The position numbers and the translations under genes are program-made. Positions 55,131 to 64,000 of a stretch of DNA of 64,000 nt are shown piece by piece. The DNA comes from Acanthosoma haemorrhoidale (lineage: Eukaryota; Arthropoda; Insecta; Hemiptera; Acanthosomatidae). The stretch spans positions 117,824,869-117,888,868 of the forward strand of contig OV884013.1 of the NCBI GenBank assembly GCA_930367205.1, given 5' to 3'. The notes under the pieces were generated by a model. That model was not told the DNA's origin, ran no database searches, and was given only the letters and a program-made list of their open reading frames with translations. Every line of letters begins with the position of its first letter. The first letter of the stretch is position 1.

Positions 55131-58100
55131 TCTAGACAAGATTAGTATCAGGAGAACAGAAGGGAACAGTAGCTCACTTTTACACCGAATATTCCTATTA
55201 TATCGAAAAAATGCTACTTTTAGACTAGATTAGTATCAGGAGAACAGAAGGGAACAGGAGCTCACTTTTACACCGAATATTCCTATTATATCGAAAAAAT
55301 GCTACTTTTAGACTAGATTAGTATCAGGAGAACAGAAGGGAACAGGAGCTCTCTTTTACACCGAATATTCTTATTATATCGAAAAAATGCTACTTTTAGA
55401 CTAGATTAGTATCAGGAGAGCAGAAGGGAACAGGAGCTCACTTTTACACCGAATATTCCTATTATATCGAAATAATGCTACTTTTAGACGTGATTCGTAT
55501 CAGGAGAACAGAAGGGAACAGGAGCTCACTTTTACACCGAATATTCCTATTATATCGAAAAAATGCTACTTTTAGACTAGATTAGTATCAGGAGAACAGA
55601 AGGGAACAGGAGCTCACTTTTACACCGAATATTCCTATTATATAGAAAAAATGCTACTCTTAGACTAGATTAGTATCAGGAGAACAGAAGGGAACAAGAG
55701 CTTACTTTTACACCCAATATTCCTATTATATCGAAATAATGCTACTTTTAGACGTGATTCGTATCAGGAGAACAGAAGGGAACAGGAGCTCACTTTTACA
55801 CCGAATATTCCTATTATATCGAAAAAATGCTACTTTTAGACTAGATTAGTATCAGGAGAACAGAAGGGAACAGGAGCTCACTTTTACACCGAATATTCCT
55901 ATTATATCGAAAAAATGCTACTTTTAGACTAGATTAGTATCAGGATAACAGAAGGGAACAGGAGCTCACTTTTACACCGAATATTCCTATTATATCGAAA
56001 AAATGCTACTTTTAGACTAGATTAGTATCAGGAGAACAGAAGGCAACAGGAGCTCACTATTTCTCCCAATATTCCTATTATATCGAAAAAATGCGACGTT
56101 TAGACGGGATTCATATTAGAAGAACAGAAGGTAACAAGAGCTCACTATTTCACCCAATATTCCTATTATATCAAAAAAATGCTACTTTTAGACTAGATTA
56201 GTATCAGGAGAACAGAAGGGAACAGGAGCTCACTTTTACACCGAATATTCCTATTATATCGAAAAAATGCTACTTTTAGACTAGATTAGTATCAGGAGAA
56301 CAGAAGGGAACAGGAGCTCACTTTTACACCGAATATTCCTATTATATCGAAAAAATGCTACTTTTAGACTAGATTAGTATCAGGAGAACAGAAGGGAACA
56401 AGAGCTCACTTTTACACCGAATATTCCTATTATATCGAAAAAATGCTACTTTTAGACTAGATTAGTATCAGGAGAACAGAAGGGAACAGGAGCTCACTTT
56501 TACACCGAATATTCCTATTATATCGAAATAATGCTACTTTTAGACGTGATTCGTATCAGGAGAACAGAAGTGAACAGGAGCTCACTTTTACACCGAATAT
56601 TGCTATTATATCGAAAAAATGCTACTTTTAGACTAGATTAGTATCAGGAGAACAGAAGGGAACAGGAGCTCGCTTTTACACCGAATATTCCTATTATATC
56701 GAAAAAATGCTACTTTTAGACTAGATTAGTATCAGGAGAACAGAAGGGAACAGGAGCTCACTTTTACACCGAATATTCCTATTATATCGAAAAAATGCTA
56801 CTTTTAGACTAGATTAGTATCAGGAGAACAGAAGGGAAAAGGAGCTCACTTTTACACCGAATATTCCTATTATATCGAAAAAATGCTACTTTTAGACTAG
56901 ATTAGTATCAGGAGAACAGGAGCTCACTTTTACACCGAATATTCCTATTATATCGAAAAAATGCTACTTTTAGACAAGATTAGTATCAGGAGAACAGAAG
57001 GGAACAGGAGCTCACTTTTACACCGAATATTCCTATTATATCGAAAAAATGCTACTTTTAGACTAGATTAGTATCAGGAGAACAGAAGGGAACAGGAGCT
57101 CACTTTTACACCGAATATTCCTATTATATCGAAAAAATGCTACTTTTAGACTAGATTAGTATCAGGAGAACAGAAGGGAACAGGAGCTCACTTTTACACC
57201 GAATATTCCTATTATATCGAAAAAATGCTACTTTTAGACTAGATTAGTATCAGGAGAACAGAAGGGAACAGGAGCTCACTTTTACACCGAATATTCCTAT
57301 TATATCAAAAAAATGCTACTTTTAGACTAGATTAGTATCAGGAGAACAGAAGGGAACAAGAGCTCACTTTTACACCGAATATTCCTATTATATCGAAAAA
57401 ATGCTACTTTTAGACTAGATTAGTATCAGGAGAACAGAAGGGAACAGGAGCTCACTTTTACACCGAATATTCCTATTATATCGAAATAATGCTACTTTTA
57501 GACTTGATTCGTATCAGGAGAACAGAAGGGAACAGGAGCTCACTTTTACACCGAATATTCCTATTATATCGAAAAAATGCTACTTTTAGACTAGATTAGT
57601 ATCAGGAGAACAGAAGGGAACAGGAGCTCGCTTTTACACCGAATATTCCTATTATATCGAAAAAATGCTACTTTTAGACTAGATTAGTATCAGGAGAACA
57701 GAAGGGAACAGGAGCTCACTTTTACACCGAATATTCCTATGATATCGAAAAAATGCTACTTTTAGACTAGATTAGTATCAGGAGAACAGAAGGGAAAAGG
57801 AGCTCACTTTTACACCGAATATTCCTATTATATCGAAAAAATGCTACTTTTAGACTAGATTAGTATCAGGAGAACAGGAGCTCACTTTTACACCGAATAT
57901 TCCTATTATATCGAAAAAATGCTACTTTTAGACAAGATTAGTATCAGGAGAACAGAAGGGAACAGGAGCTCACTTTTACACCGAATATTCCTATTATATC
58001 GAAAAAATGCTACTTTTAGACTAGATTAGTATCAGGAGAACAGAAGGGAACAGGAGCTCACTTTTACACCGAATATTCCTATTATATCGAAAAAATGCTA

Positions 58101-60976
58101 CTTTTAGACTAGATTAGTATCAGGAGAACAGAAGGGAACAGGAGCTCTCTTTTACACCGAATATTCCTATTATATCGAAAAAATGCTACTTTTAGACTAG
58201 ATTAGTATCAGGAGAGCAGAAGGGAACAGGAGCTCACTTTTACACCGAATATTCCTATTATATCGAAATAATGCTACTTTTAGACGTGATTAGTATCAGG
58301 AGAACAGAAGGGAACAGGAGCTCGCTTTTACACCGAATATTCCTATTATATCGAAAAAATGCTACTTTTAGACTAGATTAGTATCAGGAGAACAGAAGGG
58401 AACAGGAGCTCACTTTTACACCGAATATTCCTATTATATCGAAAAAATGCTACTTTTAGACTAGATTAGTATCAGGAGAACAGGAGCTCACTTTTACACC
58501 GAATATTCCTATTATATCGAAAAAATGCTACTTTTAGACAAGATTAGTATCAGGAGAACAGAAGGGAACAGTAGCTCACTTTTACACCGAATATTCCTAT
58601 TATATCGAAAAAATGCTACTTTTAGACTAGATTATTATCAGGAGAACAGAAGGGAACAGGAGCTCACTTTTACACCGAATATTCCTATTATATCGAAAAA
58701 ATGCTACTTTTAGACTAGATTAGTATCAGGAGAACAGAAGGGAACAGGAGCTCTCTTTTACACCGAATATTCCTATTATATTGAAAAAATGCTACTTTTA
58801 GACTAGATTAGTATCAGGAGAGCAGAAGGGAACAGGAGCTCACTTTTACACCGAATATTCCTATTATATCGAAAAAATGCTACTCTTAGACTAGATTAGT
58901 ATCAGGAGAACAGAAGGGAACAGGAGCTTACTTTTACACCCAATATTCCTATTATATCGAAATAATGCTACTTTTAGACGTGATTCGTATCAGGAGAACA
59001 GAAGGGAACAGGAGCTCACTTTTACACCGAATATTCCTATTATATCGAAAAAATGCTACTTTTAGACTAGATTAGTATCAGGAGAACAGAAGGGAACAGG
59101 AGCTCACTTTTACACCGAATATTCCTATTATATCGAAAAAATGCTACTTTTAGACTAGATTAGTATCAGGAGAACAGAAGGGAACAGGAGCTCACTTTTA
59201 CACCGAATATTCCTATTATATCGAAAAAATGCTACTTTTAGACTAGATTAGTATCAGGAGAACAGAAGGGAACAGGAGCTCACTTTTACACCGAATATTC
59301 CTATTATATCGAAAAAATGCTACTTTTAGACTGCATTCGTATCAGGAGAACAGAAGGCAACAGGAGCTCACTATTTCTCCCAATATTGCTATTATATCGA
59401 AAAAATGCGACGTTTAGACGGGATTCATATTAGAAGAACAGAAGGTAACAAGAGCTCACTATTTCACCCAATATTCCTATTATATCAAAAAAATGCTACT
59501 TTTAGACTAGATTAGTATCAGGAGAACAGAAGGGAACAGGAGCTCACTTTTACACCGAATATTCCTATGATATCGAAAAAATGCTACTTTTAGACTAGAT
59601 TAGTATCAGGAGAACAGAAGGGAACAGGAGCTCACTTTTACACCGAATATTCCTATTATATCGAAAAAATGCTACTTTTAGACTAGATTAGTATCAGGAG
59701 AACAGAAGGGAACAAGAGCTCACTTTTACACCGAATATTCCTATTATATCGAAAAAATGCTACTTTTAGACTAGATTAGTATCAGGAGAACAGAAGGGAA
59801 CAGGAGCTCACTTTTACACCGAATATTCCTATTATATCGAAATAATGCTACTTTTAGACGTGATTCGTATCAGGAGAACAGAAGGGAACAGGAGCTCACT
59901 TTTACACCGAATATTCCTATTATATCGAAAAAATGCTACTTTTAGACTAGATTAGTATCAGGAGAACAGAAGGGAACAGGAGCTCTCTTTTACACCGAAT
60001 ATTCCTATTATATCGAAAAAATGCTACTTTTAGACTAGATTAGTATCAGGAGAACAGAAGGGAACAGGAGCTCACTTTTACACCGAATATTCCTATGATA
60101 TCGAAAAAATGCTACTTTTAGACTAGATTAGTATCAGGAGAACAGAAGGGAACAGGAGCTCACTTTTACACCGAATATTCCTATTATATCGAAAAAAAGC
60201 TACTTTTAGACTAGATTAGTATCAGGAGAACAGGAGCTCACTTTTACACCGAATATTCCTATTATATCGAAAAAATGCTACTTTTAGACAAGATTAGTAT
60301 CAGGAGAACAGAAGGGAACAGGAGCTCACTTTTACACCGAATATTCCTATTATATCGAAAAAATGCTACTTTTAGACTAGATTAGTATCAGGAGAACAGA
60401 AGGGAACAGGAGCTCACTTTTACACCGAATATTCCTATTATATCGAAAAAATGCTACTTTTAGACTAGATTAGTATCAGGAGAACAGAAGGGAACAGGAG
60501 CTCTCTTTTACACCGAATATTCCTATTATATCGAAAAAATGCTACTTTTAGACTAGATTAGTATCAGGAGAGCAGAAGGGAACAGGAGCTCACTTTTACA
60601 CCGAATATTCCTATTATATCGAAATAATGCTACGTTTAGACGTGATTAGTATCAGGAGAACAGAAGGGAACAGGAGCTCGCTTTTACACCGAATATTCCT
60701 ATTATATCGAAAAAATGCTACTTTTAGACTAGATTAGTATCAGGAGAACAGAAGGGAACAGTAGCTCACTTTTACACTGAATATTCCTATGATATCGAAA
60801 AAATGCTACTTTTAGACTAGATTAGTATCAGGAGAACAGAAGGGAACAGGAGCTCACTTTTACACCGAATATTCCTATTATATCGAAAAAATGCTACTTT
60901 TAGACTAGATTAGTATCAGGAGAACAGGAGCTCACTTTTACACCGAATATTCCTATTATATCGAAAAAATGCTACT
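55131..60976 (+). repeat. 67-monomer higher-order unit (5,846 bp)
   Basis: This is the second copy of the unit at 49373. TATAGAAAA at 55643 recurs at 61489, and the CAAG monomer at 55135 corresponds to a GATAAG variant at 60981, both 5,846 bp apart. That is one monomer more than the first copy, again with five 78-bp monomers. The XbaI site is lost in the third start (TTTAGATAAG). Its C-D pairs, at 56106 and 59420, are fewer than in the first copy, so whole-monomer exchanges have occurred inside. An incomplete third copy runs to the window end. Confidence 0.83.
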
Positions 60977-63900
60977 TTTAGATAAGATTAGTATCAGGAG
61001 AACAGAAGGGAACAGTAGCTCACTTTTACACCGAATATTCCTATTATATCGAAAAAATGCTACTTTTAGACTAGATTAGTATCAGGAGAACAGAAGGGAA
61101 CAGGAGCTCACTTTTACACCGAATATTCCTATTATATCGAAAAAATGCTACTTTTAGACTAGATTAGTATCAGGAGAACAGAAGGGAACAGGAGCTCTCT
61201 TTTACACCGAATATTCTTATTATATCGAAAAAATGCTACTTTTAGACTAGATTAGTATCAGGAGAGCAGAAGGGAACAGGAGCTCACTTTTACACCGAAT
61301 ATTCCTATTATATCGAAATAATGCTACTTTTAGACGTGATTCGTATCAGGAGAACAGAAGGGAACAGGAGCTCACTTTTACACCGAATATTCCTATTATA
61401 TCGAAAAAATGCTACTTTTAGACTAGATTAGTATCAGGAGAACAGAAGGGAACAGGAGCTCACTTTTACACCGAATATTCCTATTATATAGAAAAAATGC
61501 TACTCTTAGACTAGATTAGTATCAGGAGAACAGAAGGGAACAAGAGCTTACTTTTACACCCAATATTCCTATTATATCGAAATAATGCTACTTTTAGACG
61601 TGATTCGTATCAGGAGAACAGAAGGGAACAGGAGCTCACTTTTACACCGAATATTCCTATTATATCGAAAAAATGCTACTTTTAGACTAGATTAGTATCA
61701 GGAGAACAGAAGGGAACAGGAGCTCACTTTTACACCGAATATTCCTATTATATCGAAAAAATGCTACTTTTAGACTAGATTAGTATCAGGAGAACAAAAG
61801 GGAACAGGAGCTCACTTTTACACCGAATATTCCTATTATATCGAAAAAATGCTACTTTTAGACTAGATTAGTATCAGGAGAACAGAAGGGAACAGGAGCT
61901 CACTTTTACACCGAATATTCCTATTATATCGAAAAAATGCTACTTTTAGACTAGATTAGTATCAGGAGAACAGAAGGGAACAGGAGCTCACTTTTACACC
62001 GAATATTCCTATTATATCGAAATAATGCTACTTTTAGACGTGATTCGTATCAGGAGAACAGAAGGGAACAGGAGCTCACTTTTACACCGAATATTCCTAT
62101 TATATCGAAAAAATGCTACTTTTAGACTAGATTAGTATCAGGAGAACAGAAGGGAACAGGAGCTCACTTTTACACCGAATATTCCTATTATATTGAAAAA
62201 ATGCTACTTTTAGACTAGATTAGTATCAGGAGAACAGAAGGGAACAGGAGCTCTCTTTTACACCGAATATTCCTATTATATCGAAAAAATGCTACTTTTA
62301 GACTAGATTAGTATCAGGAGAGCAGAAGGGAACAGGAGCTCACTTTTACACCGAATATTCCTATTATATCGAAATAATGCTACTTTTAGACGTGATTAGT
62401 ATCAGGAGAACAGAAGGGAACAGGAGCTCGCTTTTACACCGAATATTCCTATTATATCGAAAAAATGCTACTTTTAGACTAGATTAGTATCAGGAGAACA
62501 GAAGGGAACAGGAGCTCACTTTTACACCGAATATTCCTATGATATCGAAAAAATGCTACTTTTAGACTAGATTAGTATCAGGAGAACAGAAGGGAACAGG
62601 AGCTCACTTTTACACCGAATATTCCTATTATATCGAAAAAATGCTACTTTTAGACTAGATTAGTATCAGGAGAACAGAAGGGAACAGTAGCTCACTTTTA
62701 CACCGAATATTCCTATTATATCGAAAAAATGCTACTTTTAGACTAAATTAGTATCAGGAGAACAGAAGGGAACAGGAGCTCACTTTTACACCGAATATTC
62801 CTATTATATCGAAAAAATGCTACTTTTAGACTAGATTAGTATCAGGAGAACAGAAGGGAACAGGAGCTCTCTTTTACACCGAATATTCTTATTATATCGA
62901 AAAAATGCTACTTTTAGACTAGATTAGTATCAGGAGAGCAGAAGGGAACAGGAGCTCACTTTTACACCGAATATTCCTATTATATCGAAATAATGCTACT
63001 TTTAGACGTGATTCGTATCAGGAGAACAGAAGGGAACAGGAGCTCACTTTTACACCGAATATTCCTATTATATCGAAAAAATGCTACTTTTAGACTAGAT
63101 TAGTATCAGGAGAACAGAAGGGAACAGGAGCTCACTTTTACACCGAATATTCCTATTATATCGAAAAAATGCTACTCTTAGACTAGATTAGTATCAGGAG
63201 AACAGAAGGGAACAGGAGCTTACTTTTACACCCAATATTCCTATTATATCGAAATAATGCTACTTTTAGACGTGATTCGTATCAGGAGAACAGAAGGGAA
63301 CATGAGCTCACTTTTACACCGAATATTCCTATTATATCGAAAAAATGCTACTTTTAGACTAGATTCGTATCAGGAGAACAGAAGGGAACAGGAGCTCACT
63401 TTTACACCGAATATTCCTATTATATCGAAAAAATGCTACTTTTAGACTAGATTAGTATCAGGAGAACAGAAGGGAACAGGAGCTCACTTTTACACCGAAT
63501 ATTCCTATTATATCGAAAAAATGCTACTCTTAGACTAGATTAGTATCAGGAGAACAGAAGGGAACAGGAGCTTACTTTTACACCCAATATTCCTATTTAA
63601 TCGAAATAATGCTACTTTTAGACGTGATTCGTATAAGGAGAACAGAAGGGAACAGGAGCTCACTTTTACACCGAATATTCCTATTATATCGAAAAAATGC
63701 TACTTTTAGACTAGATTAGTATCAGGAGAACAGAAGGGAACAGGAGCTCACTTTTAAACCGAATATTCCTATTATATCGAAAAAATGCTACTTTTAGACT
63801 AGATTAGTATCAGGAGAACAGAAGGGAACAGGAGCTCACTTTTACACCGAATATTCCTATTATATCGAAAAAATGCTACTTTTAGACTAGATTAGTATCA

Positions 63901-64000
63901 GGAGAACAGAAGGGAACAGGAGCTCACTTTTACACCGAATATTCCTATTATATCGAAAAAATGCTACTTTTAGACTGCATTCGTATCAGGAGAACAGAAG

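Larger units (their letters stand above)
788..59492 (+). repeat. C-D dimer: recurrent 176-bp marker pair
   Basis: Two diverged monomers occur side by side 35 times. C has CTGCATTCG, AAGGCAAC and CTATTTCTCCCAAT. D begins ATGCGACG and has CGGGATTCATATTAG, AAGGTAACAAG and CTATTTCACCCAAT, usually with ATATCAAAAAAATG at its end. The GGG of D lies at 891, 3678, 3942, 4988, 6914, 8498, 10658, 11714, 13561, 14441, 15848, 18204, 20560, 21968, 24402, 25458, 26426, 28782, 32193, 33249, 35008, 37374, 38782, 39926, 41773, 42829, 44932, 45978, 47288, 48246, 50348, 52958, 53662, 56106 and 59420. Each dimer spans about 103 bases before to 72 after that point. Another C starts at 63961 and is cut by the window end. 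The monomer before C often carries ACACTGAAT. The dimers behave as one inherited unit, and their spacing shows the higher-order repeats. Confidence 0.92.
269..60980 (+). repeat. 78-bp deletion monomers (about 37 copies)
   Basis: In these units GAACAGAAGGGAACAGGAG is shortened to GAACAGGAG, a 10-bp loss between the two GAACAG hexamers. I count them near 298, 1700, 2655, 3351, 4751, 5795, 9302, 10003, 10161, 10247, 16921, 17522, 19277, 19881, 22762, 23470, 23728, 27498, 28102, 31260, 31517, 36690, 43727, 45740, 46342, 48011, 49320, 51160, 52113, 52722, 54382, 55079, 56914, 57873, 58479, 60229 and 60923; most positions are approximate. A class K monomer (CAAGATTAG) often follows. There are none from about 10.3 to 16.9 kb or from 36.8 to 43.7 kb. 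The copies near 10161 and 10247 are adjacent. Because the end points are identical, most copies probably descend from one event spread by amplification, although recurrent slippage at the hexamers is possible. Confidence 0.9.
171..62545 (+). repeat. Monomer class with CCTATGATATCG
   Basis: A subset of class A monomers has CTATGATATCG in place of CTATTATATCG, which creates an EcoRV site (GATATC). Examples lie near 171, 1567, 2524, 3219, 4616, 9855, 11156, 12740, 16171, 19747, 23335, 31127, 36562, 39631, 47876, 52581, 57738 and 62537. It usually follows a GAGCTCGC monomer by one position, and it is seen in all three zones. A rarer relative, CTATGATATTG, is seen only near 9171 and 22641, and marks a long-range copy. 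Confidence 0.8.
1..64000 (+). repeat. 88-bp satellite DNA array filling the window
   Basis: The window is a continuous head-to-tail tandem array. The spacing of successive ATGCTAC starts is 88 bp, as between 181 and 269. The consensus monomer runs ATGCTAC, a TTTTAGAC box, a variable stretch (usually CTAGATTAG), TATCAGGAG, two GAACAG copies 10 bp apart, GAGCTC, then CTTTTACACCGAATATTCC, TATTATATCG and an A6 tract. It has 31 G or C in 88 bases. I estimate about 731 copies after allowing for short variants. Most neighbours differ by no or a few bases. Length variants are 78 bp (10-bp deletion), 87 bp (G lost before the A tract, as near 12835, 15123, 21333, 29817, 34283 and 41048) and 89 bp (A7 tract, near 2880, 21775 and 43429). 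All monomers I read are in the same orientation. Known satellites of this size and homogeneity lie in eukaryotic heterochromatin; the location here is inference. I do not recognise the family. Confidence 0.97.
42796..64000 (+). repeat. Zone 3 of the array
   Basis: The zone is marked by variants not seen to the left: AATATTGCTATT near 42796, 45424, 47694, 50843, 53627, 56599 and 59385; TATATAGAAAAAATG near 44381, 46913, 49885, 55643 and 61489; AATATTCTTATT near 46632, 49612, 55370, 61214 and 62887; and an A7 form (GAAAAAAAGC) near 43692, 54348 and 60187. The CTACTCTTAG class of zone 1 returns. The middle-zone markers end at about 41.5 kb, so the border lies between about 41.9 and 42.8 kb. The array runs on past the window end. 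Confidence 0.75.

Noticed and set aside
1..64000. CRISPR array or other repeat-spacer system
   Set aside because: The repeat occupies the full 88-bp period; there are no unique spacers between repeats, and no associated genes.
1..64000. Protein with long tandem repeats
   Set aside because: A period of 88 bp is not a multiple of three, and each frame is closed within three monomers on the forward strand.

Overview
The whole 64,000-base window is one uninterrupted satellite DNA array. It is built from a head-to-tail monomer of 88 bp (about 35% G+C), and I estimate about 731 copies: 64,000 bp plus about 37 ten-base deletions, divided by 88. I see no protein-coding gene, RNA gene, transposon, telomere repeat or unique sequence, and no inverted monomer. 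Megabase-style satellite with nested higher-order repeats is typical of eukaryotic heterochromatin, often centromeric or pericentromeric. The species and the chromosomal location cannot be told from the sequence, and I do not recognise the monomer as a named family.

Monomers come in recognisable classes, told apart mainly by the bases after the TTTTAGA box: A (CTAGATTAG, the bulk), B (CGTGATTCG or CGTGATTAG), K (CAAGATTAG), C (CTGCATTCG) and D (CGGGATTCAT). C and D nearly always occur as an adjacent 176-bp dimer, found 35 times (two of the 35 with a C monomer that is atypical in kind are noted in the entries). A 78-bp monomer, made by a clean 10-bp deletion between two GAACAG copies, occurs about 37 times. 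With these markers the array can be read as nested higher-order repeats.

Layout. Zone 1 (about 1-8.5 kb) has segments repeated at offsets of 3,051 and 1,046 bp, and an 18/19-monomer repeat. Zone 2 (about 8.5-42 kb) has a perfectly spaced 27-monomer, 2,356-bp unit (15848-18203, 18204-20559) that sits inside a longer 8.2-8.6-kb unit repeated from 18204, 26426 and 35008. It also holds two long-range copies, at offsets of 13,470 and 28,212 bp. Zone 3 (about 42.8-64 kb) has its own 66/67-monomer unit of 5,758 and 5,846 bp (from 49373 and 55131), preceded by a shortened 34-monomer version. A small block at 38591-39030 holds clearly more diverged monomers and looks like an older relic.

No genes work together here. 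What can be read is the history of the array: replication slippage, whole-monomer insertions and deletions, same-length monomer replacement, mosaic monomers and repeated segmental amplification. The nine 62-residue open reading frames are by-products of the 88-bp period. I found no evidence for a new enzymatic, defence or RNA system; the item most worth follow-up is the higher-order architecture of a satellite family I cannot name.
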